DNA from: Catellatospora citrea
Lineage (GTDB): Bacteria > Actinomycetota > Actinomycetes > Mycobacteriales > Micromonosporaceae
NCBI RefSeq assembly: GCF_003610235.1
Contig: NZ_RAPR01000001.1
Location: 6,510,001 to 6,574,000, forward strand
DNA: 64,000 bases
Reading direction: 5' to 3'
Part shown: positions 8,081-16,492 of the stretch, in pieces
How the letters are laid out: each line of letters begins with the position of its first letter
Position numbering within the stretch: the first letter of the stretch is position 1
The notes under the pieces: generated by a model
The model's database searches: none
The model's input: the letters and a program-made list of their open reading frames with translations, nothing else
What the model was told of the DNA's origin: nothing
Translations under genes and position numbers: made by a program

Positions 8081-8878
8081 ATGACCGCCCCCGACACGAT
8101 CGTGCTGATCCACGGACTGTGGATGACCCCGCTGAGCTGGGAGCACTGGGTCGAGCACTACACGAAGGCGGGCTACCGGGTGCTCGCCCCGTCCTGGCCC
8201 GGCCTGGAGGGCGGCGTCGAGGCACTGCGCCGGGACCCGTCGCCGCTGGCCGGTCTCGGCGTCGGCGAGGTGGCCGACCACTACGAACGGATCATCGCCG
8301 ACCTGGACACGCGGCCGATCATCATGGGCCACTCGTTCGGCGGCGCGCTGACGCAGATCCTGCTCGGCCGCGGCCTGGGCGCGGCCGGCGTCGCCATCAA
8401 CTCCGGCCAGGTCAAGGGCGTCTACCGGCTGCCGTTCACGCAGCTCAAGGCGGCCTCGCCGGTGCTGGGCAACCCGGCCAACCGGAACAAGGCCGTGCCG
8501 CTCACGCCCGAGCAGTTCCACTACGCGTTCACCAACACGCTCACCGCCGAGCAGTCGCGCCAGGTGTACGACCGCTACCACGTGCCCGCCGCCGCGCGGG
8601 CGCTGTTCCAGGGCGCGTTCGCCAACCTCGACGCGAAGTCGCCGCTGGCCGTCGACGTGCGCCGCGACGACCGCGCGCCGCTGCTGTTCGTGGCGGGCGG
8701 GGCCGACCACATCGTGCCCGCCTCGGTGAACCGGGCCAACCACCGCCTCTACCGGCACTCGTCCGCGATCACCGACTACCGGGAGTTCCCCGGCCGCAGC
8801 CATTACACGGTCGGGCAGGACGGCTGGCAGCAGGTGGCCGACTACGCACTGGCCTGGGCCGTGCGCAACGCGCGCTGA
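8081..8878 (+). CDS. Alpha/beta-hydrolase (TetR-controlled)
   Basis: The 265-residue protein has an alpha/beta-hydrolase fold with an oxyanion-hole start IVLIHGLWMTP, nucleophile S85 in G-H-S-F-G-G, an acid in VAGGADHIVP, and the histidine in FPGRSHYTVG. It is close in pattern to haloperoxidase-like and lactonase-like esterases; the substrate is unknown. GAGGAG about 10 nt upstream supports ATG 8081. Its promoter overlaps a perfect 22-base operator and a TetR gene follows after 23 bases, so expression is probably induced by a small molecule the TetR protein senses. Confidence 0.85.
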   Translation: MTAPDTIVLIHGLWMTPLSWEHWVEHYTKAGYRVLAPSWPGLEGGVEALRRDPSPLAGLGVGEVADHYERIIADLDTRPIIMGHSFGGALTQILLGRGLGAAGVAINSGQVKGVYRLPFTQLKAASPVLGNPANRNKAVPLTPEQFHYAFTNTLTAEQSRQVYDRYHVPAAARALFQGAFANLDAKSPLAVDVRRDDRAPLLFVAGGADHIVPASVNRANHRLYRHSSAITDYREFPGRSHYTVGQDGWQQVADYALAWAVRNAR

Positions 8879-8889
8879 GCCGTGGTCCC

Positions 8890-8895
8890 TACCCT
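8890..8895 (+). promoter_or_regulatory. -10 box of a leaderless transcript (TetR gene)
   Basis: TACCCT lies 6 nt before the GTG at 8902, with no ribosome site between. This suggests that the TetR gene has its own leaderless transcript in addition to readthrough from the hydrolase. Confidence 0.4.
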
Positions 8896-8901
8896 GTTCA
8901 G

Positions 8902-9474
8902 GTGACCGACATGACCGTACGGCCTTCCGCGGCCCGCGAGCGCCTGCTCGCGGCCGCAGCCCAGGTCTTCTACGCCGAGGGCATCCATGCGGTCGGCGTG
9001 GACCGGGTGATCGAGCGGGCGCAGGTCACCCGCGCCACCTTCTACCGGCACTTCCCCGGCAAGGACGACCTGGTCCGCGCGTACGTCGAGCACGCCGACA
9101 CGGCCATCCGCGCCCGCCTTGACGCCGCCCTGGCGCACACGACCGACCCGTACCGGCTGCTGGATCTGCTCGTCGACGGGATCGGCGAGGACATCTGCGC
9201 GCCCGGGTTCCGGGGCTGCCCGTTCATCAACGCCGCCGCCGAGTTCCCGGACCCGGCCCACCCGGTGCACCAGGCGGTGGTCGGGCACCGCGCGTGGTTC
9301 CGCGCGGCGCTGGTCGACCTGCTGACCACCATGGCGTACGCGGACCCGCAACGGGGCGCGGACACCCTGGTGATGCTGCGCGACGGGGCGATGGTTGCGG
9401 GCTACCTCGGCACTCCGGAGGCAGCCCGCGACAACCTGCGAGCCGCGGTGGGCGCGTTCGCGCCGCGCCCGTGA
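8902..9474 (+). CDS. TetR/AcrR-family transcriptional regulator
   Basis: The 190-residue protein has the TetR DNA-binding head (RERLLAAAAQVFYAEGIHAVGVDRVIERAQVTRATFYRHFPGKDDL) and a helical ligand domain with CPFINAAAEFPDPAHPVH, as in TetR_C regulators of efflux or detoxification genes. GTG 8902 is taken because TACCCT lies 6 nt upstream (leaderless layout); ATG 8911, three codons later, is an alternative. It most likely binds the two AGAACG-type palindromes at 7982-8059 and represses the hydrolase. Confidence 0.85.
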   Translation: MTDMTVRPSAARERLLAAAAQVFYAEGIHAVGVDRVIERAQVTRATFYRHFPGKDDLVRAYVEHADTAIRARLDAALAHTTDPYRLLDLLVDGIGEDICAPGFRGCPFINAAAEFPDPAHPVHQAVVGHRAWFRAALVDLLTTMAYADPQRGADTLVMLRDGAMVAGYLGTPEAARDNLRAAVGAFAPRP

Positions 9475-9486
9475 CGCGCGGGCCCT

Positions 9487-10944
9487 TCAGCCGACGCGCA
9501 ACGCCTCCAGGTCGGTGCGGGCCCGCAGCGTCGCCCCGGCCGCCACAGCCAGCAACGTCACGACGACCAGCCCGGCACCACTGACGGCCGCCATGTCGGT
9601 CCAGTCCGCGAACCAGGCGACCGACCCGACAGGCTCGGACACCACCGCATCCGAGCAGTCCGCGGGTATGCACATCGTCACCGTCGCCTGCATGATGTCA
9701 GGCAAGGCCAGCCATGCCATGACCGCGCCGAGCACGACCGCGCCGGGCAGCGTCACCGCGACCGGGACCAGCGCCTGCCACACCACGGCCCGCACCAGCA
9801 CTGCGCGGCTCACGCCGGTCGCGGTGAGCGAGGCGAACACACGCCGCCTGGCCGCGACGGCCTCCAACAGCCCGAGCAGCACGCCGGCCGCCGCGATGAG
9901 CGCCGCACCGCCGACCGCCACATCAACCAGTTTCACGGTGCTGTTGAAGAAGTCGTCGCGCGCATTGGGCACGATGATCACGTTGCCGGTGAACTCGTGG
10001 ACCCACGACTGGGGCTCGCCCTCGGCCGCGAGCTCCGCCTGGGCGAAGGCGCGCAAGGCACCCGCCGCCCCAGCCACCCAGGCGCAGACCACCAGCACAC
10101 CGAGGGTCCGGCTGCCGGTCCACGGGTCGGCCTGCAGCCGCCGGGCGGCCAGCAGCGCGGCGGGTCCCCGCCCGAGCCGGTGCAGCAGCCGGCCGCCGCG
10201 ATCGCTGAGCCACGCCATGCTGAAGACCAGCCCGGCGGCGGCCGCGATGCCGCCCGCGAACAGCGGCGCCGGCTCCGGCCACGACCCGAAACTCGCCCCG
10301 ACGTACACGTACGCTGCGAAGCCTGCGGCGGTGAGCAGCAGCGGCCACGGCTTCGGCCGGGCGGGCTCGACCGCCCGGGCCAGGTCCAGGGGCGACTCGT
10401 GGACCCGGCGCAGCAGCACCGCGGCGACCAGCGCGGCGGCTACCGGCAGCCCGAGCACGATGAGCACGAGCACCCCCGGTGCCGGCAGCACGTCGGTCGG
10501 CAGCCACAGCCGGTCGTTGTCCTGCCGGTGCAACGCGACCCGGGCGGCCAGGTAGACGGCCAGGCCGATGACGCCGCCCAGCGTCGAGGCGACCCCGGTC
10601 TCCGCCGCGGTGATCGTCGTGACCTGCCGCGGTGAGGCTCCGGCCAGGCGCAGCGCGGCCAGCCGCCGGGCCCGGCCGGGCGCGCCGATGCGCCCCGCCT
10701 GCGCCGCCAAGGCGAGCACCGGCATGCACACCACCGCCAGGATCGCCGCCGTCATCTGCCGCAGGTCCAGATGGTTGAGCAGGAGCACCTGATACTGCGG
10801 CTGGGCCACGTCGATCGCCAGCACCGTCGCCGCGACCAGCAACACCGTCGCGGCCAGCGCGGCGGTGAGCACGGTCAGCGCGACCCGGAGCCGGTCGGTG
10901 CGGGTGCCGGCCAGCGCCAGCCGCAGCAGCACCGACGGCCTCAT
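9487..10944 (-). CDS. FtsX-like ABC transporter permease
   Basis: The 485-residue protein has eight to ten membrane helices, with the FtsX/MacB-type pattern of an N-terminal helix (ALTVLTAALAATVLLVAATVLA), an extracytoplasmic region, and a second helix group near the end. Motif RRLAALRLAGASPRQVTTITAAETG is the typical FtsX cytoplasmic loop. It pairs with the ATPase upstream; the ATG at 10944 overlaps that gene's stop by ATGA. With a PadR regulator at the head of the operon, the system is likely an exporter of a toxic compound or peptide. Confidence 0.88.
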   Translation of the reverse strand: MRPSVLLRLALAGTRTDRLRVALTVLTAALAATVLLVAATVLAIDVAQPQYQVLLLNHLDLRQMTAAILAVVCMPVLALAAQAGRIGAPGRARRLAALRLAGASPRQVTTITAAETGVASTLGGVIGLAVYLAARVALHRQDNDRLWLPTDVLPAPGVLVLIVLGLPVAAALVAAVLLRRVHESPLDLARAVEPARPKPWPLLLTAAGFAAYVYVGASFGSWPEPAPLFAGGIAAAAGLVFSMAWLSDRGGRLLHRLGRGPAALLAARRLQADPWTGSRTLGVLVVCAWVAGAAGALRAFAQAELAAEGEPQSWVHEFTGNVIIVPNARDDFFNSTVKLVDVAVGGAALIAAAGVLLGLLEAVAARRRVFASLTATGVSRAVLVRAVVWQALVPVAVTLPGAVVLGAVMAWLALPDIMQATVTMCIPADCSDAVVSEPVGSVAWFADWTDMAAVSGAGLVVVTLLAVAAGATLRARTDLEALRVG

Positions 10945-11636
10945 GCGGGCACTCCGATCGCGACGCCCAGCCCGGTCGGGTCGACCTCGCCGTCGCGCAG
11001 CACCAGCTCGCGATCGGCGTACGCGGCGACGGTCGCGTCGTGGGTGACCACCACGACGGCCGTGCCCTGCTCCCGGGCGACCCGGCTGAGCAGCTTCATC
11101 ACCAGCTCGCCCGCCAGGGAGTCGAGAGCCCCGGTGGGCTCGTCGGCGAACAGTACGACGGGTTGGGTGACCATGGCGCGGGCCAGCGCGACCCGCTGCG
11201 ACTGCCCGCCGGAGAGTCGGCCGGGGACCTGCTCGGCGGCCTCCGCGACGCCGAGTCGGGCCAGCCAGGTGGCCGCCGCGGCCATCGCCGCGCGGCGTGA
11301 GCCGCCGCCGAGCATCAGCGGCAGCGCGACGTTCTCGGCGGAGGTGAGCTCGGAGATCAGGTGCCCGTGCTGGAGCAGCACGCCGAACCGCGTGCGCCGC
11401 AACTCGCTGCGGTAGGGCTCGGCGGTGTCGTCGATGCGGTCGCCCCGGAAGCGGACCTCGCCGCTGTCGGGCGCGAGGATGCCGGACAGGCAGTGCAGCA
11501 GGGTGGACTTGCCGCAGCCGCTGCGGCCGCGTACGGCGACGATCTCGCCTTCGTGCAGGTCGAGGTCGACGCCGCGCAGGGCGGGCTGGACGCCGTAGGT
11601 CTTGGTCAGGTCACGGGCGGTCAGGAGCGGGCTCAT
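10941..11636 (-). CDS. ABC transporter ATP-binding protein (MacB/LolD type)
   Basis: The 231-residue ATPase has Walker A GRSGCGKST (residues 37-45), the Q-loop in VLLQHGHLISELT, signature LSGGQSQRVALARA, Walker B VVLFADEPTGALD and the switch histidine in VVVVTHDA. It powers the FtsX-like permease encoded next. ATG 11636 overlaps the PadR stop (ATGA), and its own stop overlaps the permease start, so all three genes are translationally coupled. Confidence 0.93.
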   Translation of the reverse strand: MSPLLTARDLTKTYGVQPALRGVDLDLHEGEIVAVRGRSGCGKSTLLHCLSGILAPDSGEVRFRGDRIDDTAEPYRSELRRTRFGVLLQHGHLISELTSAENVALPLMLGGGSRRAAMAAAATWLARLGVAEAAEQVPGRLSGGQSQRVALARAMVTQPVVLFADEPTGALDSLAGELVMKLLSRVAREQGTAVVVVTHDATVAAYADRELVLRDGEVDPTGLGVAIGVPA

Positions 11637-12169
11637 GATTGCACCTCCCGGTGCAGATCGGCGACGCGGTGCAGCGCGGTCTGCAGCCAGCGCAGGTCGG
11701 CGTCGAGGTGGGTGAGGGCGTAGTCCACGGCGATGAGGTCGCCCACGGTGAGGTCCTGTTCGGATTTGAGCCGGGTCAGCTCGCGCATCCGGCTGGTGTG
11801 CGCCTGCTGCTGGGCGCTGAGGTACGCGGTGGCGCGGGCGGGGTCGGCGACGAGCAGCGCGACGACGACCTTGCTGAGCAGGGCGGCGGAGACGTACGGC
11901 GCGGGCGCCTCGATCTCGCCGAGCCACGCCTCCAGCGCGGCGCGGCCGTCGTCGGTGATGGCGAACGCGGTGCGCTCCGGCCCGCCTGCCTGGTCCTGCC
12001 CGGCCTGGGTGACCAGGCCGTCGCGTTCGAGCCGGCCCAGGGTGCTGTAGACCTGTCCGAACGCGAGCGGTTTGGCGCGGGGCAGCCGCTGGTCGTAGGC
12101 GTGTTTGAGCTCGTAACCGTGTCGGGGCCCCCGCGCCAGCAGCCCCAGGAGCACATAGGACGCTGTCAT
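11633..12169 (-). CDS. PadR-family transcriptional regulator
   Basis: The 178-residue protein has the PadR winged helix (TASYVLLGLLARGPRHGYELKHAYDQRLPRAKPLAFGQVYSTLGRLERDGLV) and a C-terminal helical dimer domain (LTRLKSEQDLTVGDLIAVDYALTHLDADLRWLQTAL). PadR proteins usually repress adjacent efflux genes until a ligand binds. Here it heads a coupled PadR-ATPase-permease operon, and a perfect 21-base palindrome lies 7 bp upstream of its start. Autorepression is therefore very likely. Confidence 0.9.
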   Translation of the reverse strand: MTASYVLLGLLARGPRHGYELKHAYDQRLPRAKPLAFGQVYSTLGRLERDGLVTQAGQDQAGGPERTAFAITDDGRAALEAWLGEIEAPAPYVSAALLSKVVVALLVADPARATAYLSAQQQAHTSRMRELTRLKSEQDLTVGDLIAVDYALTHLDADLRWLQTALHRVADLHREVQS

Positions 12170-12176
12170 GGCGGTT

Positions 12177-12197
12177 ACTATTCACCGGGTGAATAGT
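12177..12197. promoter_or_regulatory. PadR operator, perfect palindrome
   Basis: A perfect 21-base palindrome with half-site ACTATTCACC around a central base, 7 bases upstream of the PadR start. Its position over the likely promoter of the PadR-ABC operon fits autorepression. Confidence 0.7.
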
Positions 12198-12294
12198 CGG
12201 CGTCAAGGGGTTCCGCCGACCAGAATCAGCGGGCCTGTAATCGGGTGCGCCCGCACCGACAAGTACCCGTCGACAGACTGGTTACGGAGGTGCC

Positions 12295-12840
12295 ATGGGA
12301 GAACCCGAAGATCGGCTGGCGGAGCTGTTCCGCCGCCACGCCGACGACATCCACGCGTACGCGGCCTGGCGCGTCGGACACCAGGAGGCGTCCGATGTGG
12401 TCGGCGAGGTGTTCCTGGTCGCCTGGCGCTCGCTGGGCCGGGTCCGGGCCGGGCAGGAGCGGGCCTGGCTGTTCGGCGTGGCCCGCAACGTGGTGCTGGC
12501 CCGACGCCGTAACGGGGCGGCGTCGGCGGACCTGCGGGAGCGGCTGGCCACCCTGGCCGTGCCCGAGGACGGGCCGGACCGGCTCGCCGACGACGTCGCC
12601 CTGCGCGACCAGGTGCGCCGCGCCCTAGACGCGCTGACCGAGCGGGACCGGGAGGTCCTGGTCACCGCGTCGTGGTTCGACCTGAGCCCGGCCGAGGCGG
12701 CCCGGGTGCTGGGCGTGACCCGGCCGACGTACCTGGTGCGGCTGCACCGCGCCCGCAACCGCTTCCGGGCGGCGTACCTGCTGATCACCAAGGCCGAGGC
12801 GGACGCCCGGCCGACCGTCGCCGACCCGCTGGCTGTGTGA
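12295..12840 (+). CDS. ECF-type RNA polymerase sigma factor
   Basis: The 181-residue protein has sigma region 2 (LFRRHADDIHAYAAWRVGHQEASDVVGEVFLVAWRSL) and region 4 (LDALTERDREVLVTASWFDLSPAEAARVLGVTRPTYLVRLHRARNRFR) joined by a short linker, the layout of an ECF sigma factor. GGAGG lies 8 nt before ATG 12295. The next gene, nine bases on, encodes a single-pass membrane protein that could hold the sigma factor at the membrane or act as its effector. The stimulus is unknown. Confidence 0.92.
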   Translation: MGEPEDRLAELFRRHADDIHAYAAWRVGHQEASDVVGEVFLVAWRSLGRVRAGQERAWLFGVARNVVLARRRNGAASADLRERLATLAVPEDGPDRLADDVALRDQVRRALDALTERDREVLVTASWFDLSPAEAARVLGVTRPTYLVRLHRARNRFRAAYLLITKAEADARPTVADPLAV

Positions 12841-12849
12841 GGAGAGCAA

Positions 12850-14052
12850 ATGGACATCGACGAACTGGTGCGGGCCGCCCGGCCGCGCACCGCGCCGGGC
12901 TGGGCCCGCAGCGAAGCGGGGCAGCGGGTGCTGGACGGGGTCGTCGCGGCCCCGCCGGGCCGAAGTGGCGCGGTCCGCCTCACGCCCGCCCGCCCGGCCC
13001 GCCGCCTGCTGCTGGCCGGGGCGCTGCCCGCGGTCGCGGTGGCCGCGGCGGGAGCGGTCTTCCTGACCAGCACCACGAGCGATCCGGTGCCGCACACCAA
13101 CGGCCCGGCGCCCGCGACCGGCTCCGCGTCGCCGCAGTCCAGCGCCGCGCCGAGCCCGACCCGCCCCGCGACACCGATGACGGCCCGGCAGATGCTGCTG
13201 GCAGCGGCGGAGCAGAGCGCCGCGCACCCGGCGGGAAGCGGCCGCTACTGGGTGGTCCGGAAGGTCAACGGCAACCCCGTCGAGGTCGGCCCGCCCGGTC
13301 GGCGGTACACGATCAACGATCGGCGGATCATGGAGGAGTGGAACGCCACCGGCCCGGTCGACCCGAGCATCCTCCTGATGCAGCGCGATGCGGGCGCGGG
13401 GCCGGCCACGGACGCCGACCGGGCCGCCTGGGAGGCCGACGGCAGTCCGACCCAGTGGACCGTGCCGCCCTCGTCGCCGGGAACGGACCCGTTCGTCATC
13501 GACGCGGCCGCCGGTCCCTGGACGCGGCGGCCGAACACCGGCTCGCGGCCGGATGTGCCGGGCGCGATCCAGTACTACCTGGGGGGCAGGGCGTACACCG
13601 TGGCACAGCTGGCGGCGCTGTCGACGGATCCGCGGAAGCTGGCTCGGCAGCTGGGCGGCATGATCCAGGCCGGTGGGATCGAGGTGCCCGGTAACCACTC
13701 GCTGTTCCAGGCGGCCAAGGATCTCGTCGCGTATCTTCCGGCGCCGCCGGAGGTGCGGGCCGCCGCATACCGGGTGCTGGCCGAGATCAAGGGGACGCAG
13801 TCCCTCGGTGAGGTCACCGACCAGCAGGGCCGCGTGGGCCAGGCGGTCGCGTTCGTCCGCCGCGATGACGGGGGCCGCTGGTACCAGACCCGGCTGATCA
13901 TCGACCCGGCGACCGGACAGGCCCTGGCCGAGGAGATCTGGGATGTGGGCTCGGGCGCGAAGCCCGGGAAGACCCCGAAGCTGCGGTTCTACGATCTGAT
14001 CGCGCGCGCCGAGTTCACCGACGAGGACGTCCCGGCGACCGGCGACCGCTGA
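12850..14052 (+). CDS. CU044_5270-family membrane protein, sigma-factor partner
   Basis: The 400-residue protein has a short cytoplasmic N-terminal part, one membrane helix at about residues 51-73 (RRLLLAGALPAVAVAAAGAVFL), a Ser/Pro/Thr linker, and a large extracellular domain ending in TGQALAEEIWD. This matches the actinobacterial CU044_5270 family, which is regularly encoded after ECF sigma factors. The N-terminal segment (MDIDELVRAARP) is the likely sigma contact. It lacks a ZAS zinc motif, so it is not a classical anti-sigma factor. A strong hairpin follows the stop. Confidence 0.75.
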   Translation: MDIDELVRAARPRTAPGWARSEAGQRVLDGVVAAPPGRSGAVRLTPARPARRLLLAGALPAVAVAAAGAVFLTSTTSDPVPHTNGPAPATGSASPQSSAAPSPTRPATPMTARQMLLAAAEQSAAHPAGSGRYWVVRKVNGNPVEVGPPGRRYTINDRRIMEEWNATGPVDPSILLMQRDAGAGPATDADRAAWEADGSPTQWTVPPSSPGTDPFVIDAAAGPWTRRPNTGSRPDVPGAIQYYLGGRAYTVAQLAALSTDPRKLARQLGGMIQAGGIEVPGNHSLFQAAKDLVAYLPAPPEVRAAAYRVLAEIKGTQSLGEVTDQQGRVGQAVAFVRRDDGGRWYQTRLIIDPATGQALAEEIWDVGSGAKPGKTPKLRFYDLIARAEFTDEDVPATGDR

Positions 14053-14057
14053 CGACA

Positions 14058-14097
14058 CGGGTGGGCGGCGACGGCGCAGGCTGTCGCCGCCCACCCG
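14058..14097 (+). terminator. Rho-independent-like hairpin after the sigma operon
   Basis: Perfect 15-base arms CGGGTGGGCGGCGAC (14058-14072) and their complement (14083-14097) around a 10-base loop, 6 bp after the stop. No T-run follows, which is usual for actinobacterial terminators. Confidence 0.75.
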
Positions 14098-14150
14098 GGT
14101 CCGTGCAGGTCGCGAGGGTCGTCAGGCCCGGCCCGCGGCCCGCGGTCGGT

Positions 14151-14156
14151 TACGCT
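14151..14156 (+). promoter_or_regulatory. -10 box of a leaderless transcript (GNAT gene)
   Basis: TACGCT lies 7 nt before GTG 14164 with no ribosome site, matching the TANNNT leaderless pattern seen elsewhere in the window. Confidence 0.4.
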
Positions 14157-14163
14157 GCGCTGC

Positions 14164-15069
14164 GTGTACACCGTGCGGCAGGCGGGCCCGGACGATCTCG
14201 CCGGGGTACGCGCCGTCGCGCGGCGCTTCGGCAACCTCGGGCAGTGGCCGCACCGCCCCGACTACCTCGACCGCGAACTCGACAACGGCCGCCTGACGGC
14301 CGGTCTCGCCGACGGCGACGTCGTCGGTTTCGGCGCGACGTTCGCCCGCGGCGGGCTGACCCACCTGGCAGACCTGTTCGTACTGCCCGAACACCAGTCC
14401 TCGGGCCTGGGCCGCACCCTGCTGACCAGGCTGCTGCCCGCGGACGCGCCGCGGGTCACGTTCGCCTCGTCGGACCCCCGCGCCGTGGCCCTCTACATCC
14501 GCCAGGGCATGCGCCCCATCTGCCCCCTGCTCTACCTGCGCGGACCGCTCTCCGCCCTGCCCGGTCCGGAGACCACCCCGCGCCCCGCACCGGACCGGAC
14601 CGCGTTCCCGCTGGACCGGGCTGTCGTCCCGCCAGACCGGGAAGCCGAGACTTCGGACCGGGAAGCCGAGACTTCGGACCGGGCCGCGGTAGCGGGCCTG
14701 GTGGCCGTGCTGGATGCGGACGCCTCCGGCGGCCGCCGGGACGCCGACCTCGCCTGGTACGCCGCACTGCCCGGGGTGACCACGGTGCACACCGGCACCG
14801 GCTACGCCATGGTGCGCGACACCCGCGACGGGGTGCAGGTCGGTCCGGCCGGTGGGCAGACCACCCGGCACTGCGCCGATGCCGTGCTCGCGGCGCTGGC
14901 CCGGCATCGTGCGGCGGGCACCGCGACACTGTGCCTGTTCGGCCCGAACCCGCTGCTGCCCGTGTTGCTGGAGGCGGGGTTCACCATCGCAGACATGGAC
15001 GTGTTCCTGTCCAGCGGCGCCGATCCGCTGGCGCTGGACCGCTACCTGCCCCACCCGGACCTGGGTTAG
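14164..15069 (+). CDS. GNAT-family N-acetyltransferase with internal tandem repeat
   Basis: The 301-residue protein starts with a GNAT domain (MYTVRQAGPDDLAGV; LADLFVLPEHQSSGLGRTLLTRLLPAD is the acetyl-CoA motif). A second region from about residue 180 (AVAGLVAVLDADA to FGPNPLLPVLLEAGFTIADMD) looks like another, degenerate GNAT half, so the protein may be a two-domain GNAT. Between them lies a linker (about residues 150-175) with an exact 21-base tandem duplication that gives REAETSD twice. GTG 14164 is supported by the box at 14151-14156. Confidence 0.8.
   Translation: MYTVRQAGPDDLAGVRAVARRFGNLGQWPHRPDYLDRELDNGRLTAGLADGDVVGFGATFARGGLTHLADLFVLPEHQSSGLGRTLLTRLLPADAPRVTFASSDPRAVALYIRQGMRPICPLLYLRGPLSALPGPETTPRPAPDRTAFPLDRAVVPPDREAETSDREAETSDRAAVAGLVAVLDADASGGRRDADLAWYAALPGVTTVHTGTGYAMVRDTRDGVQVGPAGGQTTRHCADAVLAALARHRAAGTATLCLFGPNPLLPVLLEAGFTIADMDVFLSSGADPLALDRYLPHPDLG
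14635..14676 (+). repeat. 21-base exact tandem duplication inside the GNAT gene
   Basis: Two adjacent identical 21-base units (14635-14655, 14656-14676), each starting GACCGGGAAGCCGAG, encode a seven-residue repeat in the inter-domain linker; a third unit begins with GACCGGG. The lack of any difference between copies suggests a recent slippage event, in frame. Confidence 0.9.
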
Positions 15070-15178
15070 CACAGTCCCACCGCGGTTCCCGGCCGCCGTC
15101 GTCCGCCGCGTGATGTTCGTCGAGGGCGGCCTGTTCACCGCGAAAGCCCGTCGAGCTGACCGGTCCGGCCGCCGGGCG

Positions 15179-15862
15179 TCAGACGTCGAGCTGGGAGTTG
15201 CGTACCGCCCGGGAGGCGTCGGAGCACAGGTAGGCGATGGTGTCGGCGATGTCGGCGGGGGCCGTCCAGCCCTTGCGGTCGGAGTCGGGCATGTCGGCCC
15301 GGTTGGCGGGGGTGTCGATGACGCCGGGCAGGATCGTGTTGACCCGCACGCCGTCCTTGGCGTACTCGGCGTGCAGTGCCCCGGCCAGGCCCAGTACGGC
15401 GGTCTTCGCGGTCAGGTAACCGGCCGCGCCGCTGAACGGCTTGCGTACCGACTGGCTCGACACCAGCACCACCGCGCCGCCGCCCGCCCCGACCAGGTGC
15501 GGCAGCGTCGCCTGGCAGACCAGATAGGCCGGGCGCAGGTTCAGCCGCAGCAGCCGCTCGAACTCCTCGACGGGCGTCTCGTGCACCCGCTTGCCCATCG
15601 CGAACCCGCCCACCAGGTTCACCACGGCCCGCAGCGGCCGATCCGGATCGGCGGCCGCCTGCGCCGCACACGCGCCCACCGCGGCGGCGTCGGTCAGGTC
15701 CGCCTGCACCAGCACGAGGCCGTCGGCCCCTGCGGGCAGCCGCGCCAGCTCCCGCTCGTCGTGCCACGGCACGACCACGCGCCACCCGCGCTCCAGCAAC
15801 GTCGCCGTCACCGCCGACCCCAGCCCACCCGTGCCGCCCGTGACCAGCGCCGTCCCGCCCAT
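15179..15862 (-). CDS. Short-chain dehydrogenase/reductase (SDR)
   Basis: The 227-residue protein has the SDR cofactor motif TGGTGGLG (residues 8-15), NLVGG in place of NNAG, the catalytic serine in LVSSQSVRK, and Y-L-T-A-K as the YxxxK pair, followed by VRVNTILPGVIDTP. It is a single-domain NAD(P)-dependent oxidoreductase of about normal length. GGGAGAGG precedes ATG 15862. Substrate unknown. The gene converges on the GNAT gene across 109 bases that hold no visible feature. Confidence 0.88.
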   Translation of the reverse strand: MGGTALVTGGTGGLGSAVTATLLERGWRVVVPWHDERELARLPAGADGLVLVQADLTDAAAVGACAAQAAADPDRPLRAVVNLVGGFAMGKRVHETPVEEFERLLRLNLRPAYLVCQATLPHLVGAGGGAVVLVSSQSVRKPFSGAAGYLTAKTAVLGLAGALHAEYAKDGVRVNTILPGVIDTPANRADMPDSDRKGWTAPADIADTIAYLCSDASRAVRNSQLDV

Positions 15863-15944
15863 ACCTCTCCCACCTGAACGCCTCAGACACCCGCCTCGCC
15901 GGTCCAGGTTAGAGCACCCCGATCGTAGGAAGGGCGCCTCGCGG

Positions 15945-16406
15945 TCAGACGGTCTCGGTCAGGTGGGTGACGACGCGGTGGGTGAGCGCGTCGAGGGCGG
16001 CGATCTCCTCGTCGGTGAGCAGGTCGATCATGTGGCGGCGTACCGAGGCGACGTGGTGTGGGGCCGCCTCCTCGATGGCCCGCAGCCCGGCCGCGGTGAG
16101 CACGATGAGCGAACCCCGGGCGTCGCCCGCGCACTCCTCCCGGTCGACCAGGCCGCGCTGCTGCATGCGGGTGATGTGGTGCGACAACCGGCTCTTGGAC
16201 CAGAGCATCGTCGTGGCCAGTTCGGTGAGGCGCAGCCGGTGCGGGGAGGCCTCCGACAGGTTGGACAGCACGTCGTAGTCGGCGTCGGACAGCCCGCTGT
16301 CGGCAGCCAGGTCGCGGGTGATCTGCAGGTCGAGCAGGGCGCGCATGCGCCGGTAGCCGCGCCAGGCGCGGGCCTGCTTGTCGTCGAGCCAGCGGGGTTC
16401 GGTCAC
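15945..16406 (-). CDS. MarR-family transcriptional regulator
   Basis: The 153-residue protein has the MarR winged helix (LRLTELATTMLWSKSRLSHHITRMQQRGLVDREECAGDARGSLIVLTAAGLRAIEEAAP) flanked by dimer helices. GTG 16406 is preferred: TATGGT lies 6 nt upstream on this strand (leaderless), and residues before it would run over the operators. It is divergent from an NAD(P)H-dependent FMN reductase, with two near-identical palindromes in the gap, so it likely represses both genes and responds to a redox-active or quinone-like compound. Confidence 0.88.
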   Translation of the reverse strand: MTEPRWLDDKQARAWRGYRRMRALLDLQITRDLAADSGLSDADYDVLSNLSEASPHRLRLTELATTMLWSKSRLSHHITRMQQRGLVDREECAGDARGSLIVLTAAGLRAIEEAAPHHVASVRRHMIDLLTDEEIAALDALTHRVVTHLTETV

Positions 16407-16412
16407 GGGGTC

Positions 16413-16418
16413 ACCATA
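16413..16418 (-). promoter_or_regulatory. -10 box of a leaderless transcript (MarR gene)
   Basis: On the minus strand TATGGT lies 6 nt before GTG 16406. The nearer MarR operator begins 6 bases further upstream, so a bound repressor would block the promoter. Confidence 0.45.
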
Positions 16419-16423
16419 CCCTC

Positions 16424-16472
16424 TTGTTGACATGTCACCAACACTGTCGCTAGCTTGGTGACACGTCAACAA
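16424..16472. promoter_or_regulatory. Twin MarR operators between MarR and FMN reductase genes
   Basis: Two palindromes of the form TTGnTGACAyGTCAnCAA lie at 16424-16441 and 16455-16472. The second is the reverse complement of the first with one mismatch, and their centres are 31 bases (about three helical turns) apart. They fill the gap between the divergent genes. Confidence 0.75.
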
Positions 16473-16492
16473 ACGAACACTAGGAGCCCGAC

